From Oscillospiraceae bacterium (lineage in GTDB: Bacteria; Bacillota; Clostridia; Oscillospirales; CAG-272), in NCBI GenBank assembly GCA_015065215.1, contig SVQT01000022.1, positions 1-35,311 on the forward strand: DNA of 35,311 nucleotides. The letters run 5' to 3'. The stretch's first letter is position 1. Every line of letters starts with the position of its first letter. Shown here piece after piece: positions 26,729 through 35,311 of this stretch. The notes beneath the pieces are model-generated. The model was given only the letters and a program-made list of their open reading frames with translations, made no database searches and was not told the DNA's origin. A program made the translations under genes and the position numbers.

Positions 26729-28246
26729 TCAGTCAACAGGCTTCATGGTCGGGAACAAAAGCACATCGCGAATAGACGCGCTGTCGGTAAGCAGCATGAC
26801 CAAACGGTCAACGCCAAAGCCAAGACCTCCTGTGGGGGGCAAACCGTACTCCAGAGCGGTGACGTAGTCATAGTCCACCTGCGCGCGGCAGGTGGGATCG
26901 AGAGCCTTGCGCTCGGCCACCTGCCGTTCGAAACGCTCCTTTTGATCGATAGGGTCGTTGAGCTCCGAGAAAGCGTTGCCGAACTCGGTGGCGTTGATGA
27001 AATACTCAAAACGCTCGGTATAGGCGGGATCCTCCGGTTTGCGCTTGGCAAGGGGGCTGATCTCCACGGGATAATCATAAATAAAGGTGGGTTGAATGAG
27101 TTTTTCTTCTACAAAAGCATCAAAGAATTCTGCCAAAATCGCACCCTTGGTGGGCACTTCGGGCAGCTCTACGTGCTTCTCCTTAGCGATGGCAATGGCT
27201 TCCTCGTCGCTGTGGATCTCATTAAAGTCCACGCCGCTGTATTTCTTAACAGCCTCCAGCATCGTCATGCGCTCCCAATGCCCCAGATCGATCTGATGGC
27301 CTTGATACGGAATGACCAAGCTGCCGCACACTTTTTCTGCCACGGTGCGCATCATCTCCTCTACCAGATCCATCAGCGCGTGATAGTCAGTATACGCCTG
27401 ATACAACTCGATACTGGTAAATTCAGGATTGTGCTTAGGATCCATGCCTTCGTTACGGAAGATACGCCCCACCTCGTATACACGGTCCATGCCGCCCACG
27501 ATCAATCTCTTTAAGTAGAGCTCGGTCTCAATACGCAGAACCATATCCATATCCAACGTGTTATGGTGCGTCATAAAAGGGCGGGCGCTGGCGCCGATCT
27601 CAAAGGGGGTCAGAATAGGGGTATCAACCTCCAAAAAGCCCTTAGAATCCAAAAACGAACGCAACTCACGCAGGATAAGGCTACGCTTTACAAAGGTATC
27701 CTTAACCTCGGGGTTCATAATAAGATCCACATAACGCTGACGGTAGCGCATCTCCTGATCCTTCAGGCCGTGGAACTTCTCCGGCAGGGGCAAAAGGCTT
27801 TTGGCAAGGAGCTTGAGCTCGGTACAACGCACACTAAGCTCGCCCATTTTGGTACGGAACACAATCCCCTTCACGCCGATGATGTCGCCAATATCCATTT
27901 TTTTGAAACCGGCGTAAGCCTCTTCGCCAATCACATCGCGGCGCACATAAATTTGAATATCCCCCTTGTCGTCACGCAGGTGGGCAAAGCTTGCCTTACC
28001 CATCACACGTCTGGTCATCATACGGCCGGCAAGGCAGACCTCTACATCGGTCTCTGCCTCCGCCTCCAAAGAAGCAAAGCGCTCTTTGATCTGGGCGGAA
28101 TAGCTATCCTGCGGATACTTGGTGATCTGGAAGGGATCGGTGCCCGCCTCACGCAACGCGGCAAGCTTTTCACGGCGCACACGGAAAACATCACCGATAT
28201 TGACTTCTTCGGCTTCAACAGCCGGATTTTTGATTTCTTCTGCCAT
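26729..28246 (-). CDS. lysS: Lysyl-tRNA synthetase (class II)
   Basis: A 505-residue class II synthetase. The N-terminal OB-fold anticodon domain spans about residues 60-160 (VCLAGRMMTRRVMGKASFAH). The catalytic core has motif 2 in VGRIFRNEGMDPKHNPEFTS and motif 3 in GLPPTGGLGFGVDRLVMLLT. Full-length. Its start lies 22 bp behind greA, which, as in many Clostridia, precedes lysS in one operon. The first 20 residues (EEIKNPAVEAEEVNIGD) are a short acidic extension that is normal. No leader or T-box fits in the small gap, so expression depends on the upstream promoter. Confidence 0.97.
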   Translation of the reverse strand: MAEEIKNPAVEAEEVNIGDVFRVRREKLAALREAGTDPFQITKYPQDSYSAQIKERFASLEAEAETDVEVCLAGRMMTRRVMGKASFAHLRDDKGDIQIYVRRDVIGEEAYAGFKKMDIGDIIGVKGIVFRTKMGELSVRCTELKLLAKSLLPLPEKFHGLKDQEMRYRQRYVDLIMNPEVKDTFVKRSLILRELRSFLDSKGFLEVDTPILTPFEIGASARPFMTHHNTLDMDMVLRIETELYLKRLIVGGMDRVYEVGRIFRNEGMDPKHNPEFTSIELYQAYTDYHALMDLVEEMMRTVAEKVCGSLVIPYQGHQIDLGHWERMTMLEAVKKYSGVDFNEIHSDEEAIAIAKEKHVELPEVPTKGAILAEFFDAFVEEKLIQPTFIYDYPVEISPLAKRKPEDPAYTERFEYFINATEFGNAFSELNDPIDQKERFERQVAERKALDPTCRAQVDYDYVTALEYGLPPTGGLGFGVDRLVMLLTDSASIRDVLLFPTMKPVD

Positions 28247-28268
28247 TTTGCTATTTCCTCGTTAAAAA

Positions 28269-28757
28269 TCAGTCACGGGTGACATCAAGCACACGGTAAG
28301 AGAAGTTGAAGCCGGATGCCTCAACAGCGCCCTTGATCACGTCCCCGGCACGGTGGCCGATCAATGCCCGACCAACAGGAGACAGATCCGAGATCTTGTT
28401 ATTGATAATATCCGCCTCATTCGAGCCGACAATGCGGAAGGTCACCTCACTGCCGTCATTCTCGTCAATGGCCTTTACGGTAGAGCCAATATCAATCACA
28501 CCCTGCACCGATTTGGATGCGTCGTGAATCTCGGCATTTTCAATATCCGCCTTCAGCTTTAAGATGCGTGCTTCGTTTTCCGCCTGCGCGTTACGGGCAG
28601 CATCATATTCCGCGTTTTCGGAAAGGTCACCAAAGCCACGGGCAACAACAATGTCGTTTTTAATACGCTCACGCTCTTCACCCTCACGCCAACGAAGTTC
28701 TCTGACAAGCTCGTCATAACCTTCCTGAGTCATTGTTTTTTTCTTTTCGATTGCCAT
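28269..28757 (-). CDS. greA: Transcription elongation factor GreA
   Basis: A 162-residue GreA that rescues backtracked RNA polymerase by stimulating transcript cleavage. The N-terminal coiled coil contains the acidic tip in ARGFGDLSENAEYDAARNAQ, and the C-terminal domain contains SPVGRALIGHRAGDVI. Length and motifs are typical. The start at 28757 has AGGAG at 8 nt. It is 28 bp behind the S41 protease gene and 22 bp in front of lysS, so the three are probably one transcript. Confidence 0.96.
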   Translation of the reverse strand: MAIEKKKTMTQEGYDELVRELRWREGEERERIKNDIVVARGFGDLSENAEYDAARNAQAENEARILKLKADIENAEIHDASKSVQGVIDIGSTVKAIDENDGSEVTFRIVGSNEADIINNKISDLSPVGRALIGHRAGDVIKGAVEASGFNFSYRVLDVTRD

Positions 28758-28785
28758 AACAGTTCTCCTCTGTCTATAGAAAATT

Positions 28786-30339
28786 TTAATTTTGCTCTGT
28801 AATATAGTTGATAGCAGTTTTCAACTGATCATCCTCGCTCTCTGACAAGAGATAGAGATTCTTGCTCAAGGCCGCCTCGCTAAGCGAAACCTGCGCATGG
28901 GGTTTGATACCCACGCCGTCATAATTCACGCCGGAGGGCGGATTATAATAACCGGTTGTCAGCTTGATCGCGCCTTGAAAGCCCCATTGCGCAAGGCCAT
29001 AAACGCCTTGCAAAATCCCCTTTCCGTAAGTGGTTTCACCCACCACGGTGGCAAGTCCGTAATCCTTGAGCACAGCGGTAAACAGTTCCGCCGCACTGGC
29101 CGTATAGCCGTTTGTCAATACCGCCATCGGGTATCCGCGATACATGCCGATCTCCTCTGCAGAAACGCTACAGTCGGCGTAATCACCGGTATAGCTTGCG
29201 GCAGCTACCTTATACACTGTGGTCGAGCCGTCTTTTTTGACGGTGCTCAAAATGGTCTCGCCGTTTTGCAAAAAATAGGAAAGGATCGCGTTGATCGATT
29301 TCAAATCTCCGCCGGGGTTGCTGCGCACGTCAAAAACAAAGTGATCACATCCTTTGCCAATCAGGTCGTTCATCACTTCCTTAAACTGACGGGGTGTAAC
29401 GGTATCAAAACCGGTAATACGCACATAGCCAACCGTATGATCGGTTTCACAAACACGACCGGATACCGAGCGCAGGGTCACCTCGGCACGCACCACCGAA
29501 AAAGCAAGCTCGGCGCCGTTTCGCACCACCGAAAACACGGCTGTACTGCCTGCTTCACCTCGCAAAAGGCCAACCGCCAACGAATAGCCGACCTCGGCAA
29601 CTTGTTTTTGATTGTCGCCGTCGCCAATTGAAATGATACGGTCACCGGGCAAAAGCCCTGCCTCCATAGCCGGCGAATTCGGCAAAACATCCACCACTAA
29701 AATATCGTGGTACTCCGCGTCTTCCATGGTTGTGATGCCAATGCCAACAATAGTACCGCTATTTTCGGCAAGCAACTCTTGATATTCCTCTTCGGTGTAA
29801 TATGTGGCGTAGCGATCACCGGTGGCCGCGGCATATGCCTTCAGCATTTCATCCAGCAACAGCTGCCCATTGGTATCGTATAGCGAATATTGCTCAAAAA
29901 TGGCGTCAATCAAAGCGATCTTACTGGCATAGTCTTCTCCCTCTTGATCGCCTGTGCCAAGCGTATTCGCGCGTGAAAACAGATTGATCACAAGACCCAG
30001 AGCCATTGAAAAGACCAGCACGAGCGCCACAACCGTCGCGATAAAGGCAAAAAGCGAAACCGTGCGCCTTTTTGGGGGTGAGGATGGCCTTTTGACCGTA
30101 CCGATCGGTAGCAAAGAATGATCCTCAACGCGTTTTACAAAGATGCCTTTTTCGGCAAGCAATTGACAGATTTGATCACCTGCCATGACATCGGCGTTTG
30201 TGGGTAAGGTAACGCTGACCACGCCAAGCATATCCTCCACCGCCACTTGAGCATCAGGGTATGCATTTTGGATCACAACCGTAATGTCATCTGCCTTTGC
30301 GGCCAACGATTCCGGTTGCAAAGAGAAACGAAGTATCAT
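28786..30339 (-). CDS. S41 family (C-terminal processing) protease with an extra cytoplasmic N-terminal domain
   Basis: A 517-residue membrane-anchored serine protease. Residues 1-75 form a small alpha/beta domain (beta-alpha-beta pattern, no CxxC), followed by a basic linker (KRPSSPPKRR), one helix at about 94-120 (LFAFIATVVALVLVFSMALG) and the exported part. A PDZ domain lies around 185-265 (VLPNSPAMEAGLLPGDRII). The S41 core has VRSNPGGDLKSINAIL, Ser415 in NGYTASAAEL and Lys440 in TYGKGILQG, the Ser-Lys dyad with the 25-residue spacing seen in E. coli Tsp. Most homologues start directly with the helix, so the N-terminal domain is unusual. Start at 30339 follows AAAGG. Substrates may include exported or regulatory proteins; not knowable here. 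Confidence 0.92.
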   Translation of the reverse strand: MILRFSLQPESLAAKADDITVVIQNAYPDAQVAVEDMLGVVSVTLPTNADVMAGDQICQLLAEKGIFVKRVEDHSLLPIGTVKRPSSPPKRRTVSLFAFIATVVALVLVFSMALGLVINLFSRANTLGTGDQEGEDYASKIALIDAIFEQYSLYDTNGQLLLDEMLKAYAAATGDRYATYYTEEEYQELLAENSGTIVGIGITTMEDAEYHDILVVDVLPNSPAMEAGLLPGDRIISIGDGDNQKQVAEVGYSLAVGLLRGEAGSTAVFSVVRNGAELAFSVVRAEVTLRSVSGRVCETDHTVGYVRITGFDTVTPRQFKEVMNDLIGKGCDHFVFDVRSNPGGDLKSINAILSYFLQNGETILSTVKKDGSTTVYKVAAASYTGDYADCSVSAEEIGMYRGYPMAVLTNGYTASAAELFTAVLKDYGLATVVGETTYGKGILQGVYGLAQWGFQGAIKLTTGYYNPPSGVNYDGVGIKPHAQVSLSEAALSKNLYLLSESEDDQLKTAINYITEQN

Positions 30340-30400
30340 AGATCGCCTTTCTGCGTTACATTGCTCAAAAGACTGCTTTAACAGTCAGATAACGACCAAA

Positions 30401-30427
30401 GGTAAGCCCCGCCAAGCGGCACTTACC
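30401..30427 (-). terminator. weak hairpin behind the CdaR-type gene
   Basis: GGTAAG...CTTACC outer stem with an inner CCGC/GCGG stem and an internal loop. On the minus strand it is followed by only TTTGG, so termination would be partial; read-through into the S41 gene is possible. Confidence 0.4.
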
Positions 30428-30436
30428 CCAATTTTT

Positions 30437-31522
30437 TTAGAATTTGATCGGCTTGGAATTGAGGTATTTTTTCACCATCAACGCAACCTTGAAGGTAATC
30501 GCATGCTCAAACTCACGCAGATCAAGGCCGGTCAGCTTGCGGATTTTTTCCAAGCGGTAAACCAAGGTGTTACGATGTACAAAAAGCTTACGCGAGGTCT
30601 CAGAAACATTCAGATTGTTTTCAAAGAAGCACTGAATGGTCATCAGGGTCTCCCGATCCAGGCTCTCCAGACTACCCTTTTTGAATACTTCCTGCAAGAA
30701 CATCTCACAAAGGGTGGTGGGTAGCTGATAGATCAGGCGACCGATACCGAGATTTTCATAGCTGATGATGTTTTTCTCAGTCTCAAAGACCTTGCCGACC
30801 TCAAGGGCAACCTGCGCCTCTTTATAAGCGCGGGCCAGATCCTTGATATTATCCACAGCGGTAGAGATACCGATCGCGACCTTGGTATAGAACTCGGTAC
30901 ACAGGGTATCGGCAATGTTGGTTGCCATTTTTTCGATCTCTTTGCTATCGGTGCCCGGCTTAATATCCTTCACCAGCACGATGTCATGCTCACCCACGCT
31001 GATGACATAATCCTTGGACTTATCCGGGAACATATTCTGTAGCATTTCGAAAGGCAGCATATCAGTCTTGCCGAAGAATTTGATCAGGAAAACGATGCGG
31101 ATCTCTTCGGTATTGAAATGCAATTCTTTGCTTTTGATGTAAATATCGCTGGGCAGAATGTTATCCAAGATGATATTTTTGATAAAGGATCCCTTATCAT
31201 ATTTTTCGTCATAGAGGTTCTTGATATTGCCAAGCGAGATGGAGAGCAGCTTGCACATCTTCTCCGCCATCTTATCTTCGCCCTCAACAAAAACAATATA
31301 CTCCGTCTTCGCGCCGCCAAACACGGGGCGATATGTATAGCCCCCATTGACAATCCCCTCTGTGGAATAGGCGATCTCGTCACGAATGCCCTGTCTGATC
31401 TCGCCGATTTTGACAAGCTCAGAGCAGGAAATGATCACGCCATTCTCGTCAATGACACCGATCACGCGGTCAATAGCATCCTTCATTTGATGGATCACGC
31501 CTTGAAACAATCTGTTTGACAT
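30437..31522 (-). CDS. CdaR/PucR-family transcriptional regulator
   Basis: A 361-residue regulator. The N-terminal part (IDRVIGVIDENGVIISCSEL) resembles the sugar-diacid-binding domain of CdaR, the central part (about 150-270) a degenerate GGDEF-like CdaR domain, and the C-terminus the PucR helix-turn-helix, with NLNVSETSRKLFVHRNTLVY and RLEKIRKLTGLDLREFEHAI. This family activates sugar-acid or purine catabolism genes in other bacteria; no such genes are adjacent, so the ligand is unknown. GTGAGGAAAACGGT precedes the start at 31522. It has its own promoter and is followed by a weak hairpin before the S41 gene. In Clostridia similar regulators are often stand-alone, as here. Confidence 0.87.
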   Translation of the reverse strand: MSNRLFQGVIHQMKDAIDRVIGVIDENGVIISCSELVKIGEIRQGIRDEIAYSTEGIVNGGYTYRPVFGGAKTEYIVFVEGEDKMAEKMCKLLSISLGNIKNLYDEKYDKGSFIKNIILDNILPSDIYIKSKELHFNTEEIRIVFLIKFFGKTDMLPFEMLQNMFPDKSKDYVISVGEHDIVLVKDIKPGTDSKEIEKMATNIADTLCTEFYTKVAIGISTAVDNIKDLARAYKEAQVALEVGKVFETEKNIISYENLGIGRLIYQLPTTLCEMFLQEVFKKGSLESLDRETLMTIQCFFENNLNVSETSRKLFVHRNTLVYRLEKIRKLTGLDLREFEHAITFKVALMVKKYLNSKPIKF

Positions 31523-31574
31523 ACCGTTTTCCTCACATCTTTCATTTTATGTTGAATTGTATAGATTTACATAT

Positions 31575-31603
31575 ATTGTACACGATTTTTTGTTATTTTG
31601 CAA
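31575..31603 (-). promoter_or_regulatory. promoter of the CdaR-type regulator
   Basis: TTGCAA (31598-31603) and TACAAT (31575-31580) are 17 bp apart on the minus strand with TG near the -10. About 50 nt of A/T-rich leader lies between this site and the start codon. Confidence 0.7.
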
Positions 31604-31651
31604 TAGGGCTTTGCTTTTTTTCACAAATATTTTATTCGCTTTTTGTAAAAT

Positions 31652-32401
31652 TTACTGTACAGACAGTTCAAAATAATAGGAAATGCAGGCCAGCGCAAAG
31701 GTGGGGGCAGTTTCGGTGCGCAAAATACGGGGACCAAGACCGGTCATAAAAAAGCCGCGATCCGCGGCGGCAAGCGCCTCTCTTTGCGAAAAACCGCCTT
31801 CACTGCCAATCACCAGAGCAACTTCCCCACCCTTTGGCGGCTGTGCTTTGGCAAGGCCCACACCGATTGGCAAGGTGCCATCTCCTTCATAGCAAAAGAA
31901 AACCGCATCCGCCGTGGCGGCTTGCCGCAACATTTCCTGAAAAGAGATTGTTTGCGAAACCTCCGGTAAACAGCCTCTGCCGCACTGTTTGGCAGCTTCA
32001 TTCGCGATCCGCTGGCGGCGCTCTGTCTTTCTTTCTTCGCTATCCGCCTTCATGCGGGCAACGCACCGCTCACTTTCAAAGGGCACGATGCGGCACGCGC
32101 CGCACTCCACCGCCTTTTGTATCACGGTATCCAGCTTATCCCCTTTTGGTAGAGCCTGATAGAGCGTGATCCGTATGGGTGGCTCGGTATTGGCGGGATG
32201 AGAAGCGATGACTTTGGCAATCACGCGATCCGGCAAAAAGTCGGTCAGCACGCAGTCATATTCGGTACGGCTCATGTCGCAAACCGTCACGGGATCCCCC
32301 ACGGCCGCGCGTAAGGCCCTGGAAATATGATGCGCGTCCTCGCCCAGAATGGTGACGCTGTTGTCAGTAATTTGGGTACTTGTTACAAAGAAACGTGGCA
32401 A
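31652..32401 (-). CDS. rsmE: 16S rRNA m3U1498 methyltransferase RsmE (TTG start)
   Basis: A 249-residue SPOUT-fold methyltransferase that modifies U1498 of 16S rRNA. The N-terminal PUA-like part has DAHHISRALRAAVGDPVTV; the catalytic part has LYQALPKGDKLDTVIQKAVE, LVIGSEGGFSQREA and LGPRILRTETAPTFALACIS, the knot signature. The family normally begins MPRFFV, and here that codon is TTG at 32399-32401, behind AAAGGGGGCG; no ATG stands at this place. It lies behind prmA, the usual Firmicutes order, but separated by a strong terminator and its own promoter, so it is not dependent on heat-shock control. Confidence 0.94.
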   Translation of the reverse strand: MPRFFVTSTQITDNSVTILGEDAHHISRALRAAVGDPVTVCDMSRTEYDCVLTDFLPDRVIAKVIASHPANTEPPIRITLYQALPKGDKLDTVIQKAVECGACRIVPFESERCVARMKADSEERKTERRQRIANEAAKQCGRGCLPEVSQTISFQEMLRQAATADAVFFCYEGDGTLPIGVGLAKAQPPKGGEVALVIGSEGGFSQREALAAADRGFFMTGLGPRILRTETAPTFALACISYYFELSVQ

Positions 32402-32432
32402 CAGATCGCCCCCTTTTTACGAACTGATTATT

Positions 32433-32461
32433 AGTATATCGCAAAATAAACAATTTGTCAA
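32433..32461 (-). promoter_or_regulatory. sigma-A promoter of rsmE
   Basis: A perfect TTGACA (32456-32461) and TATACT (32433-32438) are 17 bp apart on the minus strand, 30 bp in front of the TTG start codon. Confidence 0.85.
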
Positions 32462-32528
32462 TGCCCTTTTTGTTATTTTTCACTTCTTTCTATACGTTTT
32501 TTACAAATTATACCATAAAATTTGCTCC

Positions 32529-32580
32529 AAAAGCATAAAAAGAGAGCCGCGAACAACGCGCGGCTCTCTTTTATGCTTTT
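32529..32580. terminator. strong terminator behind prmA
   Basis: Arms 32529-32551 and 32559-32580 pair over 22 bp with a single bulged A; loop aacaacg. The right arm contains the prmA stop codon (32571-32573). It ends the dnaK-dnaJ-prmA transcript and insulates rsmE. Confidence 0.9.
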
Positions 32581-33497
32581 TGCACAACAAGGGCGCACCA
32601 GCCATTATCGTCCAAACGGCGCACCACCCGAAGCTGATTTTTCTCCAGCTCTCCGATGACCTCCTCAGCGCGTTCGGTAATGATGCCAGATGCCAGTAAA
32701 ATAGCGTCCTCCTTCATATAGCGGGATACATCCGGCGCCATACGGATAATGATGTCCGCCACGATGTTGGCGCAAATCAGATCATAGGGGCCGCCGGAAA
32801 GGTCCACGCCTTTGAGCAGATCGGATACATCGCATGTCACATTAGTCAGTCCGCTATCACTGATGTTCTCTCTCGCCACACGGACGGCAACAGGATCAAT
32901 ATCATACGCCTTACATTCCTTAGCGCCAAGCTTTGCGGCGCAAATGGCAAGAATACCGCTGCCACAGCCGACATCCGCCACGCGCATACCGGGACAAACC
33001 ACTTCCTCCAACAGCTCGATCACCAAACGGGTGGTCTCGTGACTGCCGGTGCCGAAGGCCATACCGGGATCCATACGCACAATGATCTCGCCGGGCTGCT
33101 CCTCGTAGCGCTCCCAAGCGGGCACAATCACCATCTTTTTGCCGATGTGTAGCGGTTTATAATAAGCTTTCCAAGAATTTGCCCAATCCTCTTCGTTCAC
33201 GCCGATCAGGTCAATTTTTCCGTTGATCCCCTCTGCGCTCATGCGCTCGTTGAGAAACGCCACCGCATCCGAATAGGGGCGGTCTGCGGGCAAAAACACC
33301 GAAACCGAAGCCACGGTTTTATCGGCATTGAGAATACTTTCATCGATCAGATCACCGTAGCAGGTTTTCAGATCAATATCGCTGTAATCCTCGATCATCA
33401 AATTGTTGTTGAGCATGCTCATCACAGCAACAAGATCATCCAGTTGAGCAAGCGGTACCGTGACCTTTAATTGCGTCCAATCCTTGCAGGTATCCAT
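32571..33497 (-). CDS. prmA: Ribosomal protein L11 methyltransferase PrmA
   Basis: A 308-residue SAM-dependent methyltransferase. An N-terminal domain that docks L11 is followed by MDPGMAFGTGSHETTRLVIE, the SAM motif ADVGCGSGILAICAAKLGAK and DLICANIVADIIIRMAP. These are the PrmA signatures. It trimethylates L11 at several sites. The start at 33497 is set by GAGGTAGAG. It lies 12 bp behind dnaJ, as in many Firmicutes, and shares that operon. Its stop codon is inside the terminator hairpin. Length is typical. Confidence 0.96.
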   Translation of the reverse strand: MDTCKDWTQLKVTVPLAQLDDLVAVMSMLNNNLMIEDYSDIDLKTCYGDLIDESILNADKTVASVSVFLPADRPYSDAVAFLNERMSAEGINGKIDLIGVNEEDWANSWKAYYKPLHIGKKMVIVPAWERYEEQPGEIIVRMDPGMAFGTGSHETTRLVIELLEEVVCPGMRVADVGCGSGILAICAAKLGAKECKAYDIDPVAVRVARENISDSGLTNVTCDVSDLLKGVDLSGGPYDLICANIVADIIIRMAPDVSRYMKEDAILLASGIITERAEEVIGELEKNQLRVVRRLDDNGWCALVVQKA

Positions 33498-33509
33498 TCT
33501 CTACCTCGC

Positions 33510-34652
33510 TTACAAATTATTCAGCTTTTCAAAAATACGTTTGAAAAAGCCGGATTTTTTACCGTAATTCGATTCCTTGCAGTCACCCGCAAAGGCGCGG
33601 ATATGTTCCTTTTGCTTGCTCGACAGCGAGCGCGGAATCTCAACGTTGACCACAAAAATCAAATCGCCTCGACGGCTGCTATTAACGTGCGGAATGCCCT
33701 TGCCGCGCATGGTAAAGCGAGTGCCGGGCTGCGTCCCCTCCGGAATGCTATATTTTTCGGTCCCCTCCAGTGTGGGAATTTCGATCTCGGCGCCCAAAAT
33801 AGCATCCGTCACGGGGATTGGCACCTCGCAGTAAATATTATAGCCGTCACGCTCAAAAATCGCGTGAGGCTTGACCATGACTTGCAAAATCAGATCGCCC
33901 GCAGGGCCACCGTTTCTGCCATCATTTCCCTGGCCACGCAAAGCAATGCGTTCACCGTCGTCAATGCCCGCGGGGATTGAGACCTCCAGCTTTTTGGTAA
34001 TACGGATAAAGCCGGTACCACGGCAATTGTTACAGGGATTTTTAACAATTTTACCTTTACCGCGACAGGTATCGCAGGTGGTCTGCGAATTGAACTGCAT
34101 ACCGCCAAGGCGCTGTGTGACAGTCATCTGACCGGTACCGCGGCATCTGCCGCAGGTCTCGGCCGTCGTTCCCTTCGCGGCGCCGCTCCCCGCGCAATCG
34201 GGACAACGGCAAATGCGATTATAGCTGATTTCCTTTTTAACGCCAAACGCCGCCTCCTCAAAGGAGATCGACACTCTGGCGCCTATGTCATCGCCGCGCA
34301 TGGGACCGTTGCGACGCTGCGCGCCGCCGCCAAAGCCACCGCCGAAAAAGCTGCTGAAAATATCTCCAAAATCACCGAAGCCGCCAAAGCCACCAAAACC
34401 GCCGGTGCCGGCACCGGCGGCGGGATCAAATGCCGCGTGACCGTACTGATCGTATTTGGCTCGCTTATCACCATCTGAGAGCACATCGTACGCTTCGTTG
34501 ACCTCTTTGAAATTCTTCTCCGCCTCGGCATCGCCCGGATGCAGGTCGGGATGGTATTTCTTGGCAAGCGATCGGTATGCTTTTTTGATGGTCGCCTCAT
34601 CGGCGCCCTTGTCTACGCCTAATACCTCGTAATAATCTCGTTTATCTGCCAT
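33510..34652 (-). CDS. dnaJ: Chaperone DnaJ (type I Hsp40)
   Basis: A 380-residue DnaJ. The J domain has [20 protein letters not shown] and the HPD loop [17 protein letters not shown]; a Gly/Phe-rich stretch ([20 protein letters not shown]) follows; then four zinc repeats [24 protein letters not shown] and CNNCRGTG; then the two peptide-binding beta domains. It stimulates the ATPase of DnaK and delivers substrates. The start MADKRD at 34652 has AGGAG at 6 nt; the frame extends 20 codons further up without a ribosome site. It is 60 nt behind dnaK. Confidence 0.97.
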   Translation of the reverse strand: MADKRDYYEVLGVDKGADEATIKKAYRSLAKKYHPDLHPGDAEAEKNFKEVNEAYDVLSDGDKRAKYDQYGHAAFDPAAGAGTGGFGGFGGFGDFGDIFSSFFGGGFGGGAQRRNGPMRGDDIGARVSISFEEAAFGVKKEISYNRICRCPDCAGSGAAKGTTAETCGRCRGTGQMTVTQRLGGMQFNSQTTCDTCRGKGKIVKNPCNNCRGTGFIRITKKLEVSIPAGIDDGERIALRGQGNDGRNGGPAGDLILQVMVKPHAIFERDGYNIYCEVPIPVTDAILGAEIEIPTLEGTEKYSIPEGTQPGTRFTMRGKGIPHVNSSRRGDLIFVVNVEIPRSLSSKQKEHIRAFAGDCKESNYGKKSGFFKRIFEKLNNL

Positions 34653-34669
34653 TTTTTCTCCTATCGGCA

Positions 34670-34701
34670 AATGGGTGCCACGCCCACGCGCAACACCCAT
34701 T
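34670..34701 (-). other. hairpin in the dnaK-dnaJ gap
   Basis: AATGGGTG (34670-34677) pairs with CACCCATT (34694-34701), an 8-bp stem with a 16-nt GC-rich loop. It lies between the dnaK stop and the dnaJ ribosome site and has no T-run, so a role in transcript stability or translation balance is more likely than termination. Confidence 0.5.
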
Positions 34702-34712
34702 CCCCGGGTCAA

Positions 34713-35311
34713 TTACTTATCGCTCTTATCTTCAAAATCGGCGTTGTAAAAGCCTTCGCCACCGGCGTTTCCGGCATCGGCACCCATATCGGGGCCGGCA
34801 CCCGCGGCGCCGCCCTGTGCCTTATACAGCTTCTCGGAAAGGGCGTAGAATGCCTTTTCCAATGCCTCGGTATCCGCCTTGATGGCATCGGTATCGTTAC
34901 CGGCAACCGTGCTACGCAGTTTTTCAATCGCTTCCTTGACAGGGGCCTTATCCTCATCGGTAACCTTATCACCGATTTCACCCAAAGTTTTCTCGCTCTG
35001 GAAGATCAGGGTCTCGGCATGGTTCTTGGTATCAACGGCATCCTTTTGCTTCTTATCCTCTTCCGCAAAACGCTCCGCATCCTTCACGGCACGGTCAATA
35101 TCCTCCTTGGACATGTTGGTGGAGGAGGTGATGGTGATGTGGGTCTCCTTGCCGGTGCCCTTATCGGTCGCGCTGACATTTACGATACCGTTGGCGTCAA
35201 TATCAAAGGTAACCTCGATCTGAGGGACGCCGCGGGGCGCGGGGGGGATACCGTCCAGATTGAAGCGGCCAAGCGTGGTATTGCCAGCAGCCATCTCGCG
35301 CTCACCCTGCA
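34713..35311 (-). CDS. dnaK: Chaperone DnaK, C-terminal part (runs off the window)
   Basis: The last 199 residues of the Hsp70 chaperone DnaK. It opens with [20 protein letters not shown] and [20 protein letters not shown] of the substrate-binding beta domain, continues with [20 protein letters not shown], the helical lid rich in charged residues, and ends in a Gly/Ala-rich tail with DFEDKSDK. The N-terminal ATPase lies outside the window. The following dnaJ and prmA make this the heat-shock operon; hrcA and grpE should lie further upstream. Confidence 0.96.
   Translation of the reverse strand, partial: QGEREMAAGNTTLGRFNLDGIPPAPRGVPQIEVTFDIDANGIVNVSATDKGTGKETHITITSSTNMSKEDIDRAVKDAERFAEEDKKQKDAVDTKNHAETLIFQSEKTLGEIGDKVTDEDKAPVKEAIEKLRSTVAGNDTDAIKADTEALEKAFYALSEKLYKAQGGAAGAGPDMGADAGNAGGEGFYNADFEDKSDK

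Overview
This window looks like a chromosomal segment of a moderate-GC Bacillota, most likely an anaerobic Clostridia of the Oscillospiraceae/Christensenellales type. The evidence is gene order and families: dnaK-dnaJ-prmA-rsmE, miaB-ymcA-like-mutS-mutL, an EetA/EetB-like pair with ApbE, a manganese catalase, NhaC, YlbF and PucR/CdaR families, AGGAGG-type ribosome binding sites and TTGACA-N17-TATAAT promoters. The species cannot be named from the sequence alone. I see no tRNA, rRNA, CRISPR array, transposase, integrase or phage gene. The content is mostly housekeeping, with a few accessory modules.

Layout. 1-185: start of rplS (-). 332-2146: NhaC-type antiporter with an unusual cysteine-rich insert (-). 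2203-3621: polysaccharide flippase (-). 3805-5751: LVIVD-type beta-propeller protein (+), ending in a strong bidirectional terminator shared with a histidine phosphatase (5804-6436, -). 6437-6748 is a 312-bp non-coding stretch holding two 111-bp direct repeats. 6749-9230: argS-yebC (-). A long minus-strand cluster runs from 19913 down to 9310: miaB, a YlbF/YmcA-like gene, mutS, mutL, a third diverged repeat copy, tgt, tldD and pmbA/tldE. It combines tRNA modification, mismatch repair and the TldD/TldE protease. 20042-21928: apbE, a Gx-transporter-like gene and a NusG_II-domain gene (-), resembling the core of a flavin-based extracellular electron transfer locus.

22027-23296: a divergent pair, a SHOCT-domain membrane protein (-) and a small XRE regulator (+). 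Two matching palindromes lie between them, one over the -35 region and one just downstream of the start site of a clear promoter. 23335-24009: manganese catalase (-). 24138-25826: SGNH-hydrolase lipoprotein (+). 25869-26660: membrane-anchored protein of unknown function (-). 26729-30339: S41 protease, greA and lysS (-). 30437-31522: CdaR/PucR-type regulator (-). 31652-35311: the 3' part of the heat-shock operon, dnaK (partial), dnaJ and prmA, followed by rsmE, which has its own promoter behind a terminator.

The items most worth a second look are the DnaJ-like four-CxxC insert in the antiporter, the XRE/SHOCT pair with twin operators, the repeat family that begins right after stop codons, the cysteine tail of the YmcA-like protein, and the EetAB/ApbE-like cassette. 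I found no convincing new multi-gene defence or mobile system.
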